58,763 bases of DNA. Source: Bacillota bacterium (GTDB lineage: Bacteria > Bacillota > Clostridia > Acetivibrionales > DTU013). The translations under genes and the position numbers were made by a program. Shown here piece by piece: positions 37,051-45,372 of the stretch (the stretch's first letter is position 1; every line of letters starts with the position of its first letter). The stretch is from NCBI GenBank assembly GCA_023439545.1, contig JAEXNT010000006.1, positions 1-58,763 of the forward strand, written 5' to 3'. The notes under the pieces are model-generated. The model had not been told where the DNA came from and searched no databases. It worked only from the letters and a program-made list of their open reading frames with translations.

Positions 37051-37067
37051 TCCTGTATTGCGCACCA
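37050..37067 (+). repeat. Right attachment repeat (copy of tRNA-Val 3' end)
   Basis: GTCCTGTATTGCGCACCA without the rest of a tRNA; upstream sequence does not fold as one. It marks the right end of the island. Confidence 0.85.
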
Positions 37068-37072
37068 ATATT

Positions 37073-37102
37073 AAAAGGATTGGGTTAATTCCCGATCCTT
37101 TT
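37073..37102 (+). terminator. Displaced tRNA-Val terminator
   Basis: AAAAGGATTGGG pairs with CCCGATCCTTTT. It begins six bases after the copied tRNA end, the place where the tRNA's own terminator would have stood before island insertion. Confidence 0.7.
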
Positions 37103-37258
37103 CTGTGTAAGAAGTTCGATTTACAATAATCTAGAATACATGAATACTTATTATGAACTAAACGAAAATGTATTTTCACTGCTCACTCCTTAAGTATGTT
37201 TCTAATTTTACTAAAATATTGTATAATTTAATTACTTTAGTTTTGGAGGTCTATACTG

Positions 37259-37519
37259 ATGAGTGAATCGTATCGTCTTGAAGTAAAAGATGGAGAAGTG
37301 CATCTAATACTGGATGGATTTTTTGGTACTGATTTCGGTAGCTTGCATAAAACTTTAACAGGAAAACTTGTAACTAATCATCTGTTTGGCGAAAACTATG
37401 AATTGGAAGATATTTCTGGATTCTTTTCCAAAGGTCAAAAGTATAGATTTAAAAAGTCCAATGGTGAACAGGGAGTTCTGATTAAAAGAGGGAATAGATA
37501 TGACTTTGTTAGTGACTAA
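37259..37519 (+). CDS. Hypothetical protein, 86 residues
   Basis: The ATG follows TTTTGGAGG at good distance. The soluble, Gly/Phe/Lys-rich sequence contains GFFGTDFGSLHKTL and FSKGQKYRFKKSNGEQGVLIKRGNRYDF and has no membrane segment or motif I recognise. A TATAAT at 37222 may be its -10 box. A small hairpin with TTTT follows. The gene stands alone just outside the island and is more AT-rich than neighbours. Confidence 0.6.
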   Translation: MSESYRLEVKDGEVHLILDGFFGTDFGSLHKTLTGKLVTNHLFGENYELEDISGFFSKGQKYRFKKSNGEQGVLIKRGNRYDFVSD

Positions 37520-37540
37520 CTTTGCTACAAGAAATTTATA

Positions 37541-37561
37541 GAAGCCCCTGGACTTCTTTTC
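37541..37561 (+). terminator. Hairpin after the 86-residue gene
   Basis: AGAAG/CTTCT with TTTT; a second hairpin AGACCGG/CCAGTCT plus TTTTT lies at about 37602-37631. The rest of the spacer to 37883 shows nothing I can support. Confidence 0.5.
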
Positions 37562-37883
37562 AATCTGGGCTGTGATTAAAGAGAGTAAAGGGAAGCATTT
37601 ACAGAGACCGGTTCATGTGCCAGTCTTTTTATTAGAATAATATAGTGAAGATTAATTACGATAAGAACATCTTGCTGATTATGATGTAGTTTAGAACTTG
37701 TTAAGCAGTCTTTGCTGCATCACGAATATGCAACCAGGTGACAAACAGAAATGGGGATAATTTACATTAGGCTTAATATTTTTAGGTTTGCATAATACAG
37801 TATAGTATGGTTGATTTCTTTTAGGAATATAAAATATAATTAAAGTAAAGGGCATATAGAGCCAAAAAGATATGAGAGAAAAT

Positions 37884-38339
37884 ATGACAGGCAAATCCTA
37901 CGAATCGACAAGCACTAAGCAAAATGTAATACAGTTTTTTAAATTCACATTATTTTCAATTTCGGCCGGCGTTGTCCAGGCAGTAAGCTTTACGCTGTTC
38001 AATGAACTTACCCGTTTCCCGTATTGGCCGAGCTATCTGATCGCTCTCATTTTATCCGTCCTGTACAATTTCACTGTAAACAGGAGATACACGTTCAAAT
38101 CCGTTGCAAACATCCCCGCTGCCATGCTGAAGATCACAGCCTACTATTGTGTCTTTACGCCGCTTTCGACCTGGTGGGGCGATTATCTTACGAACCACGG
38201 CTGGAACGAGTATATAGTGCTTGGGGGGACAATGCTCATCAACTTCATCACCGAGTTTTTGTTCTGCCGTTTTGTTGTTTACCGCAATTCCATAAACACG
38301 AACAAGCTGGCACAGAAAGACCGGGAAAGTGCGGCTTGA
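37884..38339 (+). CDS. GtrA-like membrane protein
   Basis: 151 residues from the second of two in-frame ATGs, which has a weak GAGAG upstream; the first ATG (37872) would add four residues. Four membrane helices and the family signatures FFKFTLFSISAGVVQAVSFTLFNEL, SVLYNFTVNRRYTFK and FVVYRN identify the GtrA group, small proteins thought to flip polyprenyl-linked sugars or assist surface glycosylation. It has no glycosyltransferase partner beside it. The following 405 bases contain only a promoter for the next receptor gene. Confidence 0.85.
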   Translation: MTGKSYESTSTKQNVIQFFKFTLFSISAGVVQAVSFTLFNELTRFPYWPSYLIALILSVLYNFTVNRRYTFKSVANIPAAMLKITAYYCVFTPLSTWWGDYLTNHGWNEYIVLGGTMLINFITEFLFCRFVVYRNSINTNKLAQKDRESAA

Positions 38340-38643
38340 CAAGTATCACCGGACTCGGCGCAACTGTATTTATTTTCTGTAATATGCTATAGAATACGAC
38401 ATGTAAACTGATATGTTATCGTTGGTTTTCCTTGTTTAAAATTTCAAGTAATGGGCAATATTAATTTACATAATTCTTGACTCCGTATCTTTATATCGCT
38501 AAAAATCGTTAAATAGTGCTCAATCTCAGAATTTTTCGTGCAAATTTACCCATTAGTTGAAAAAGTAAGCAATCTCATAGAATGCATTATTTCTCTACTG
38601 CAAAAATGAGTAATATCCTGTGAAAATGATGCTCACAAAATCA

Positions 38644-38671
38644 TTGTAAAACGTCAATAGTGTGCTATAAT
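38644..38671 (+). promoter_or_regulatory. Promoter for the second chemoreceptor
   Basis: TTGTAA and TATAAT are 16 bases apart, about 75 bases before the ATG, which follows AGAGGAG. Confidence 0.6.
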
Positions 38672-38744
38672 TTCTATTAGCATTATTTACATAAAAAGCT
38701 TAAATTTCGTCCTTGCGGTAAAAAAGCATAAAGAGGAGAATTTC

Positions 38745-40262
38745 ATGGACAAGAGATCGTTTATACTGTCGAATGACAAAGAGGTTAACAAGCTTGTTTC
38801 CATACTGCTGCTCGTAATATGTCTGGTTGTTTTCCCGGCCTTGTATATACTGACGGTTATTAATTTTTTTAAGATAGAGACGGGCCAGTTACTGGTTTTC
38901 ACAGTTGCCAGTTTCATTATGGTGGCGCTCGATTTTATCCTGGCCAGAAAAAATGCAAACCCGGTTTTTGTTAAATACCTGAATATCATTTTAAGCACTC
39001 TGATCGTCGGGATGCTGGCAACAAATTATCATATAGGCATTTATATGGCTTATCTGTTCCCTTCCATCCTTAGCTGTCTCTATTATGATAAGAAGCTTAC
39101 CATTACCGCATTTGTCCTTGGAATGCTGAACCTTGTGATTTCGCAGTATTTCAGGCTCCAGTCGGTAGATATGCTGGCTTCCTATATCCCGTATCTCGTC
39201 GGATACATGGTCGAATTTTTTGCCATGTTCCTGCTGTTCAACCTGCTGATACGCCGCCTGAACAGGATGTTCGGCTCATTGGCCGACAAAGAGCAGCAGA
39301 AACAGCTTTTGGACATGCTGGCTTCAGTATCGGAAAAATCCAAGGAATCCTCGCAGGTGTTGTTTGATTCAGTGAGCCAATTTGCTGCCGCTATCGACCA
39401 GACAACGAAAGCAAATAACGAAATTGCCGGGAACGCGCTTTCTGCGGTTGGCAGCTGCAAGGATAACCTGCAATATGTTCAAACATCTTCCAATTCAATA
39501 ATGACCATATCGGAAGATCTTGCTACGGTATCGGGCAAAACAACCGAGATGTCCGAGGTGTTCAAATCCAGCTATTCGGCTACACAGCAAAGCAAGGAAC
39601 ACATGGATATAACGATGCAGGACATGAGCGTTATTGAAAAATCGACGGCGGATACCGGAAGAGTGATGGCTTCTCTGATGGAGACCACCCGGGAGATCAG
39701 CAGCATACTGGATATTATAAAAGCTATATCGGACCAGACCAACCTTCTGGCCCTCAATGCTTCGATAGAATCGGCAAGGGCGGGTGAGGCAGGTAAAGGC
39801 TTCGCAGTTGTTGCGGACGAGATAAGGAAGCTTGCGGAGCAGTCGGGAAAAGCTACCGCTAATATAAGCAAACTGGTGACCGAACTGAGTCTAAAGACCA
39901 ATTCCGTATTTGAATCCGTCGATGACGGCGCCAATAAGATCAAGACTTCCATACAACGGGTCATGCAGACCGCTGAGAAGTTCGATGAGCTCAAGAGGCT
40001 CCAGGACGTCCTCAAATCGAAGGTGGATGAGATAGAAGCGGCTTCCGTTAATTCTTCCTCCCAAAGCAGGCAGCTAACTGAAGTCATTTCAAAGATAAGC
40101 GGCCTGATAGAAAGCTCCCTTGAAGAGATCCAATCCATAGCCAGCGCTACGCAGGAGCAGGCGGCTACGATGGAAGAACTGACAGCTTCGTATTCTTCGA
40201 TCGAGGAAATAGCATCCAACCTTAAAAAACTGAATAATGAATTGACAAACCTGAAGATTTGA
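38745..40262 (+). CDS. Methyl-accepting chemotaxis protein with multi-pass membrane sensor
   Basis: 505 residues. About six hydrophobic segments occupy residues 18-180, with almost no extracytoplasmic loop and no HAMP domain, so sensing is probably within the membrane or of membrane-derived cues. The signalling hairpin IIKAISDQTNLLALNASIESARAGEAGKGFAVVADEIRKLAEQSG is intact. The receptor is unlike the island's one in sensor and length, and lies outside the attachment repeats. No chemotaxis partner adjoins it; it ends in a clear terminator. Confidence 0.92.
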   Translation: MDKRSFILSNDKEVNKLVSILLLVICLVVFPALYILTVINFFKIETGQLLVFTVASFIMVALDFILARKNANPVFVKYLNIILSTLIVGMLATNYHIGIYMAYLFPSILSCLYYDKKLTITAFVLGMLNLVISQYFRLQSVDMLASYIPYLVGYMVEFFAMFLLFNLLIRRLNRMFGSLADKEQQKQLLDMLASVSEKSKESSQVLFDSVSQFAAAIDQTTKANNEIAGNALSAVGSCKDNLQYVQTSSNSIMTISEDLATVSGKTTEMSEVFKSSYSATQQSKEHMDITMQDMSVIEKSTADTGRVMASLMETTREISSILDIIKAISDQTNLLALNASIESARAGEAGKGFAVVADEIRKLAEQSGKATANISKLVTELSLKTNSVFESVDDGANKIKTSIQRVMQTAEKFDELKRLQDVLKSKVDEIEAASVNSSSQSRQLTEVISKISGLIESSLEEIQSIASATQEQAATMEELTASYSSIEEIASNLKKLNNELTNLKI

Positions 40263-40295
40263 AGCTGGAGAGCCAGGAAATCTTATCGATACTTG

Positions 40296-40320
40296 AAAAG
40301 CCCTAAGCAAGGGCTTTTTT
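40296..40320. terminator. Terminator between convergent genes
   Basis: AAAGCCC/GGGCTTT with loop TAAGCAA and a TTTTTT tract on the plus strand. The stop codon of the minus-strand Cys-rich gene lies immediately to the right. Confidence 0.85.
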
Positions 40321-40321
40321 G

Positions 40322-40591
40322 TTACCTGCAGCAACTATTCTCCGTTTTGTTGAAATTGCCCGACGAATCATCCCGTCTGACCGGCTTGATGCTGTCGCAT
40401 CTGTTACAGCTTCTTCCCGAACTACAGCCGGAACACCCTCCGCATGAATTCGTTCCGCTGTTTGTGCTGATACCGCTGCCTGAACCACAGCCCGCGCAAC
40501 CACCTCTTTTTCCAAGGCGTATTGTATAAGTCAAAGCGATGATAAAACAAACCGCAACTACCGCTAACAAAATGTAATCCGCCAGATTCAT
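40322..40591 (-). CDS. FeoB-associated Cys-rich membrane protein
   Basis: 89 residues. One N-terminal membrane helix (ADYILLAVVAVCFIIALTYTI) is followed by a Cys/Gly/Ser-rich tail (CAGCGSGSG.., CGGCSGCSSG.., CNRCD). This is the layout of the FeoB-associated Cys-rich protein family, encoded next to feoB in many anaerobes and possibly fulfilling the role of FeoC. It lies 47 bases downstream of feoB on the same strand. Confidence 0.88.
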   Translation of the reverse strand: MNLADYILLAVVAVCFIIALTYTIRLGKRGGCAGCGSGSGISTNSGTNSCGGCSGCSSGRSCNRCDSIKPVRRDDSSGNFNKTENSCCR

Positions 40592-40638
40592 ATGCTCACC
40601 TCATCCCATCCTGGTTTTTTAATATATCCGAGTACTTT

Positions 40639-42645
40639 TCAGATAAACAGCCTGCCGGCCTGGTAAACGGCAAATGCGGCGATCCAGGCGATCACGCATT
40701 GCATGACTATTACGCCTGCAGTCATAAGTCTGGAGCCAAGCTCTCTCCTTATTGTCGTAACTGCTGCGACACACGGCGTGTACAGCAGTGTGAATACCAG
40801 AAAGCTCAACGCGGTCAGCGGTGTGAACAAAGTACCGAGGGCATTTTTCAAATCGGAAACACTTGTGCCCATCAGTACGCCCATAGTACTGACTACAGCC
40901 TCTTTTGCCGTAAATCCGGTGATCAGGGAGGTGGCGGCTCTCCAGTCGCCAAACCCCAGAGGGGCGAAAACCGGGGCTATAGCCTGACCGATGATTGCAA
41001 GCAGGCTTTTGGAACTGTCCGTGACCGCATTTAGTCTGATATCGAAGGTCCTTAAAAACCAGATGATCAATGTTGCCACAAATATCACAGTAAATGCTCT
41101 CTGCAGAAAATCCCTAGCCTTGTCCCACATAAGCAGCATAACGCTTTTTAGAGAAGGCAGCCTGTAGTTCGGCAATTCCATGACAAACGGGACCGGATTA
41201 CCCCTGAAGGCTGTATTTTTCAACAGAAGAGCCATGACTACCGCCAGCGCGATTCCTGAAACATACAGCCCTATCATTACAAGCGCCTGGCTTTTTCTGA
41301 AGAATGCCGCGGTGAATATGGCATAAATCGGTATCTTTGCCGAACAGCTCATGAAGGGTATCAGAAATATGGTCATTTTACGGTCGCGTTCCGAGGAAAG
41401 CGTCCTGGCTGACATGACTGCAGGGACTGAACACCCGAAACCCACCAGCATCGGTACGAAGCTTCTGCCTGACAATCCCAGCTTACGAAGCAGCTTATCC
41501 ATGACGAACGCCACTCTCGCCATATAACCCGTATCCTCCAAAATGGACAGGAAGAAGAACAGGGTCACGATGATCGGAAGAAAGCTGAGTACGCTGCCGA
41601 CGCCCGAAAAAGCGCCGTCTATGACAAGACTTTGGACAACAGGGTTTATGCCGTATGCGGAAAGGCCCGAGTCTATCAAGCCGGTCAGCAGATCTATTCC
41701 GGAAGACAGCAGGTCGCTCAGGAAACTGCCTATGACTCCAAAAGTCAGCCAGAATATTAGAAGCATGATGCCGAGGAAAAGCGGCAGCGCGAGATATTTG
41801 TTCGTCAATACATTATCTATTTTGACACTGCGGATATGTTCCTTGCTTTCTCTGCATTTGATTACTGTTTTCGCGCAAACTCCTTCAATAAAGGCATAAC
41901 GCATATCCGCAAGCGCGGCGTTCCTGTCGAGTCCGCTCTCCCGCTCCATTTCCAATACGCTGTGCTCGATCATTTCAAGTTCGTTTCCGTTAAGCTCCAA
42001 TTCTCCGGACAGGGAAGCGTCTCCTTCGATAAGCTTTGTAGCGGCGAAACGCGCGGGTACTCCGATCCTTTGAGCGTGGTCCTCGATAAGGTGGGATACG
42101 GCATGGATACACCTGTGAACGGCGCTGCTGGGGCAGAAGTCGATCACCGCGGGATATGTCCTGCGTTTCGCAACTGAAACGGCATTGTCGATCAACTCTG
42201 AAATACCCTCGTTTTTTGCGGCGCTGATAGGGATCACAGGTATTCCGAGCTGTTTGGACATGCCTTTTAAATCGATCGTTCCGCCGTTTCCCCGGACCTC
42301 GTCCATCATATTCAGAGCAAGCACCATCGGCACATGCAGCTCCAGAAGCTGCAGCGTGAGGTACAGGTTTCGTTCGATATTGGTCGCATCAACAATGTTT
42401 ATAATGCCGTCCGGCTTCTCTCTCAGTATGAAATCGCGCGTAATGATTTCCTCACCCGAATATGGCCGCATGGAATAGATACCGGGCAGGTCGACGACGG
42501 AACAGTCCTTTGTGTCGCGTATCCTTCCGATTTTCTGATCGACGGTCACGCCCGGAAAGTTGCCGACATGCTGGTTTGATCCCGTCAGAGCGTTGAAAAG
42601 CGTAGTTTTACCGCAGTTTTGGTTGCCGACAAGCGCGAATATCAT
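40639..42645 (-). CDS. feoB: Ferrous iron transporter FeoB
   Basis: 668 residues. The N-terminal G domain has G1 GNQNCGKTTLFN, G3 DLPGIYSM and G4 NMMDE, followed by the helical spacer domain and about ten membrane segments containing the two Gate regions (PIIVTLFFFLSILEDTGYMARVAFVMD, GRSFVPMLVGFGCSVPAVM; LITGFTAKEAVVSTMGVL). FeoB imports Fe(II) under anoxic conditions. It overlaps feoA by four bases. Operators upstream of feoA indicate metal-dependent repression. Confidence 0.97.
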   Translation of the reverse strand: MIFALVGNQNCGKTTLFNALTGSNQHVGNFPGVTVDQKIGRIRDTKDCSVVDLPGIYSMRPYSGEEIITRDFILREKPDGIINIVDATNIERNLYLTLQLLELHVPMVLALNMMDEVRGNGGTIDLKGMSKQLGIPVIPISAAKNEGISELIDNAVSVAKRRTYPAVIDFCPSSAVHRCIHAVSHLIEDHAQRIGVPARFAATKLIEGDASLSGELELNGNELEMIEHSVLEMERESGLDRNAALADMRYAFIEGVCAKTVIKCRESKEHIRSVKIDNVLTNKYLALPLFLGIMLLIFWLTFGVIGSFLSDLLSSGIDLLTGLIDSGLSAYGINPVVQSLVIDGAFSGVGSVLSFLPIIVTLFFFLSILEDTGYMARVAFVMDKLLRKLGLSGRSFVPMLVGFGCSVPAVMSARTLSSERDRKMTIFLIPFMSCSAKIPIYAIFTAAFFRKSQALVMIGLYVSGIALAVVMALLLKNTAFRGNPVPFVMELPNYRLPSLKSVMLLMWDKARDFLQRAFTVIFVATLIIWFLRTFDIRLNAVTDSSKSLLAIIGQAIAPVFAPLGFGDWRAATSLITGFTAKEAVVSTMGVLMGTSVSDLKNALGTLFTPLTALSFLVFTLLYTPCVAAVTTIRRELGSRLMTAGVIVMQCVIAWIAAFAVYQAGRLFI

Positions 42646-42884
42646 GCTCCCTCACCATAGCTTTCCACTTCTATATTTTTTGCGTCATCCATACGTATTG
42701 TAAGCTCATAGCCTCTGAGCCGAATTTCGATCGGATCGCCGAGAGGTGCTATTTTTCTGACACACACCTTCGTCCTCGGTATGATCCCCATATCCAGGAG
42801 CCTTAGACGAAGGGCGCCCGTGCCTCCTACACTTCTGATCGTTGCTGTTTTGCCCACCGGCAATCTGTCAAGTGTCATATACAT
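42642..42884 (-). CDS. feoA: Ferrous iron transport protein FeoA
   Basis: 80 residues, a small SH3-like FeoA domain: MTLDRLPVGKTATIRSVGG, RLLDMGIIPRTKVCVRKIAPLGDPIEIRLRGYELTIR. FeoA regulates or assists FeoB in the cytoplasm. First gene of the feoAB-Cys-rich operon. The promoter region carries two dyads matching DtxR/MntR-type operators. Confidence 0.95.
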   Translation of the reverse strand: MYMTLDRLPVGKTATIRSVGGTGALRLRLLDMGIIPRTKVCVRKIAPLGDPIEIRLRGYELTIRMDDAKNIEVESYGEGA

Positions 42885-42941
42885 TTCCCCTTATCTATGT
42901 TAAGCTTATCAACTCTGGATAATTTATCTGTTTCTCATACT

Positions 42942-42961
42942 GGTTAGGATCTCCTAACCAA
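42942..42961. promoter_or_regulatory. Operator-like dyad 1 upstream of feoA
   Basis: Perfect 9-bp arms TGGTTAGGA and TCCTAACCA around two central bases. It lies downstream of the feoA promoter, so a bound repressor would block transcription. Confidence 0.75.
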
Positions 42962-42965
42962 CTAT

Positions 42966-42982
42966 AGGTTAGCATAACCTAA
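42966..42982. promoter_or_regulatory. Operator-like dyad 2 overlapping the feoA promoter
   Basis: TAGGTTA-GCA-TAACCTA, a perfect 7-bp inverted repeat closely resembling the TTAGGTTAxxCTAA-type sites of DtxR/MntR/IdeR-like regulators. It overlaps the position of the feoA -10 box. Confidence 0.8.
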
Positions 42983-42996
42983 CTACCTTTGTCAAT
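42967..42996 (-). promoter_or_regulatory. feoA promoter
   Basis: On the minus strand TTGACA (42991-42996) is followed after 18 bases by TAACCT (42967-42972). The -10 region coincides with operator dyad 2. Confidence 0.55.
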
Positions 42997-43150
42997 ATAA
43001 AACAAGCGGAAAATTCATTCTTTACGGAATTTCCGCGGAGGATGCGCGGGCCTGCCCGGAACGTCTGCCCTCGTCTCTTGAAAACACTGGAAGTATGTGT
43101 TATCATGCAATTAGTTCAGGTATAATATCTAAGGAAAGGAGCTGCTCAAA

Positions 43151-43522
43151 ATGGAGATCCACGAATCGGCTGAAAATTACCTTGAAACGATCCTTATGGA
43201 AAAGAATAAGAAGGGGCAGGTCCGCTCCATCGATATCTGCAATGCCCTGGGCTTTTCAAAACCTACCGTGAGCGTTGTTATGAAGCAATTCCGGGAAAAC
43301 GGCTACATCGAGATGGACGAAAACGGTTATATATCTCTTACGGAAAAAGGCAGCAGGATTGCCGAGCGCATGTATGAACGGCATGTAATAATCGCAGATT
43401 TCCTGATGGCAATCGGTGTGGATGAAGCGACCGCCTATCAGGATTCCTGCAAAATAGAGCACGACATAAGCGAGACTAGTTTTGAATGCATGAAAAAACA
43501 TTATCTTAAAAGTAAAGGATAA
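43151..43522 (+). CDS. DtxR/MntR-family metal-dependent transcriptional regulator
   Basis: 123 residues: an N-terminal winged helix (ENYLETILMEKNKKGQVRSIDICNALGFSKPTVSVVMKQFRENGYIEM) and a dimerisation/metal-binding part with the E-x-D..C-x-x-EHDIS pattern (DSCKIEHDISETSFECMKKH). It lacks the SH3-like third domain and is a little shorter than MntR (about 142). Divergent from feoAB with two dyads in the spacer, it probably represses feoAB when iron is plentiful. ATG follows AAAGGAG. Whether it senses Fe(II) or Mn(II) cannot be told. Confidence 0.88.
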   Translation: MEIHESAENYLETILMEKNKKGQVRSIDICNALGFSKPTVSVVMKQFRENGYIEMDENGYISLTEKGSRIAERMYERHVIIADFLMAIGVDEATAYQDSCKIEHDISETSFECMKKHYLKSKG

Positions 43523-43529
43523 CATAAGC

Positions 43530-43728
43530 AATCCGTCTGCTCGCGATGCTGATATGCACGCCTGGGGACTGAGGGCTTAGGATATTTGGAATGTTTGCCG
43601 ACCGCAAGGTTATCCGAGCGGGAAGAGACAGGCTTGTCAAGGCTCGATACGGGCTGTTTCCGTATTTTTGCCGTTACCTTGCCATAATGCTCCCTTCCCG
43701 TAATATACGCGGGCAAGGGAGTTTTTTT
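43530..43728 (+). promoter_or_regulatory. Structured spacer with two terminators before the hydrogenase-maturation genes
   Basis: Two terminator-like hairpins are present: ATACGG/CCGTAT plus TTTTT at 43647-43669 and a stronger CTCCCTT..AAGGGAG plus seven T at 43690-43728. Between the regulator gene and the first of them, GTCT-GCTCG (about 43533) can pair with CGAGC..AGAC (about 43614-43629), enclosing a 90-base domain. This could be only the end of the regulator transcript, or a leader RNA. No known riboswitch class is recognised. Confidence 0.45.
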
Positions 43729-43839
43729 GTTCATGTAAACACAGCGTAGCTGCCGCGAAGTACCGGCAATTGATTTCAGTGTTTTGTCTTAATACAGCTG
43801 ACGTACCGGCGCAATAAGCCGGGGAAAGGAGATGAGAAT

Positions 43840-44091
43840 ATGGATAAAAGGATAGGTATAGTGGGGATAGTGATCGAAGATCTTTCCTGCGTGGAGCAGA
43901 TAAATGGAATACTCCACGAATACGGGGGGCTTATAGTCGGAAGGATGGGCATCCCTTACAGGGAGAGGGGGGTATCGGTGATATCTCTGATCGTCGACGG
44001 CGTCAACGACGATATCAGCGCGATGACCGGAAAACTTGGAAGGGTTTCGGGAGCTTCAGTTAAATCCATGATTACAAAAAACGTGCGGTAA
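43840..44091 (+). CDS. TM1266-like iron-only hydrogenase system regulator
   Basis: 83 residues with the ACT/NikR-C-like beta-alpha-beta pattern of the TM1266 family (RIGIVGIVIEDLSCVEQINGILHEYG..IVGRMGIPY..VSVISLIVDG). Members are encoded beside HydEFG genes and are presumed regulators of [FeFe]-hydrogenase systems; mechanism is not established. The ATG follows GGAAAGGAG, and hydF starts 18 bases after the stop, so the genes form one operon. Confidence 0.87.
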   Translation: MDKRIGIVGIVIEDLSCVEQINGILHEYGGLIVGRMGIPYRERGVSVISLIVDGVNDDISAMTGKLGRVSGASVKSMITKNVR

Positions 44092-44109
44092 TAGAAATGG
44101 GGGGGCTGT

Positions 44110-45345
44110 ATGGGCAGCATGAATGAAACACCGACGGCAAACAGGTTTGTAATAGGGCTGTTCGGTAGGAGAAATACAGGGAAGTCGTCGCTGATAAATG
44201 CAATTACGGGACAGCCAATTGCTGTTACGTCCGAGGTTGCAGGAACAACGACGGATCCCGTCCGCAAAGCGATGGAGCTGTTGCCGGTGGGACCTGTTGT
44301 GCTGATAGATACGGCGGGGCTCGACGATACAGGAGAACTGGGCAGGCTTCGAATAGACAAAACCTACGAGGTCTTGCGGAAGTGCAATCTGGCCGTAGTT
44401 GTAACAGATTCGGAGCATGGCATTACAAGCTTCGAGTCGGAATTCATAAGCGTATTGAAACGCCGTGGAATAAGAAGTATATGCGTAGTCAACCAGTGCG
44501 ACAGGCATATGCCTGTCGCCGGGGAGATCGCAGCGCTCGAAAGACTTGCCGGGATTCCGCTCGTATGCGCCAGTTCGCTTACCGGCGCAGGAGTTGATTT
44601 AGTTAAACAGCTGATTATAGAAAACTCCAACTATGATGACGTAGAGCCTGCTCTTGTATCTGACATAATTCATCCGGGGGATGTCGCCGTGCTTGTGACG
44701 CCCATCGATAAAGCCGCGCCCAAGGGACGCCTGATACTACCGCAGCAGCAGGCGATACGAGATATAATAGAAATGGGCGCAACAGCTGTCGTTACAAGGG
44801 AGTTTGAACTCGAGCAAACGCTTGAAAAGCTTAAGCAGCCGCCTTCAATCGTTATAACCGATTCACAGGCGTTTCAAAGGGTAGCGGCAGACACTCCCGA
44901 AAATGTTCCTCTGACTTCGTTTTCCATACTATTTGCACGGCAGAAGGCCGATCTGGCGGAAATGGTCAGAGGAGTCAGGCGTATCAAAAGTCTTGCCTCC
45001 GGCGACAAGGTGCTCATAGTCGAAGGCTGCACGCACCACCGCCAGGATGACGACATAGGAACGGTAAAGATACCGCGGTGGATAAGGCAGACGGCAGGCG
45101 ACGGCATCCGTTTCGAATGGGCATCCGGAGCAAGCTTTCCGGCCGATTTATCAGGTTATGGCGTGATCATCCATTGCGGCGCCTGCATGCTGAACAGAAG
45201 GGAGATGCAGTATCGCGTGGAGTTAGCACGTGAACAGGGAGTATGCATAACGAATTACGGCGTTATGATCGCATATGTTCTGGGTATCCTGCCGAGAGCG
45301 CTCAAGCCTTTTCCGGAAGCATTGCGTGCATTGGAAGAACAATAG
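44110..45345 (+). CDS. hydF: [FeFe]-hydrogenase H-cluster maturation GTPase HydF
   Basis: 411 residues. The N-terminal GTPase domain has G1 GRRNTGKSSLIN and G3 DTAGLDD. The middle dimerisation domain and the C-terminal cluster-binding domain follow, with EGCTHHRQDDDIG and HCGACMLNRREM supplying the Cys/His ligands of the 4Fe-4S cluster. HydF is the scaffold on which the di-iron subcluster is assembled before transfer to the hydrogenase. It precedes hydG by 27 bases. hydE is not in this window. Confidence 0.96.
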   Translation: MGSMNETPTANRFVIGLFGRRNTGKSSLINAITGQPIAVTSEVAGTTTDPVRKAMELLPVGPVVLIDTAGLDDTGELGRLRIDKTYEVLRKCNLAVVVTDSEHGITSFESEFISVLKRRGIRSICVVNQCDRHMPVAGEIAALERLAGIPLVCASSLTGAGVDLVKQLIIENSNYDDVEPALVSDIIHPGDVAVLVTPIDKAAPKGRLILPQQQAIRDIIEMGATAVVTREFELEQTLEKLKQPPSIVITDSQAFQRVAADTPENVPLTSFSILFARQKADLAEMVRGVRRIKSLASGDKVLIVEGCTHHRQDDDIGTVKIPRWIRQTAGDGIRFEWASGASFPADLSGYGVIIHCGACMLNRREMQYRVELAREQGVCITNYGVMIAYVLGILPRALKPFPEALRALEEQ

Positions 45346-45372
45346 TGGGGGCAAATTGAAAGGGGTAATCAA

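Larger units (their letters stand above)
30902..37067 (+). mobile_element. 6.1-kb genomic island in tRNA-Val carrying a chemosensory operon
   Basis: The segment between two exact copies of GTCCTGTATTGCGCACCA, the last 18 bases of tRNA-Val, contains a tyrosine recombinase, a c-di-GMP-I riboswitch and cheA-cheW-mcp. The native tRNA terminator seems to be displaced to the far side of the right repeat (37073-37102), while the left side has its own hairpin. No transfer, replication or capsid gene is visible, so this is a small island or the remnant of one. The recombinase is catalytic-domain-only and may serve inversion rather than integration. Confidence 0.75.

Noticed and set aside
37691..37894. 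Minus-strand frame of 67 codons
   Set aside because: No ribosome site, no recognisable motif, and it overlaps the start of the GtrA-like gene.
40303..40515. Minus-strand frame of 70 codons
   Set aside because: It is a shadow of the FeoB-associated Cys-rich protein in another frame.
43530..43640. Signal recognition particle RNA or 6S RNA
   Set aside because: The conserved SRP apical loop and the 6S central bubble pattern are not found.
43501..43734. Minus-strand frame of 77 codons after the metal regulator
   Set aside because: It spans two terminator hairpins and lacks a ribosome site; composition is not protein-like.
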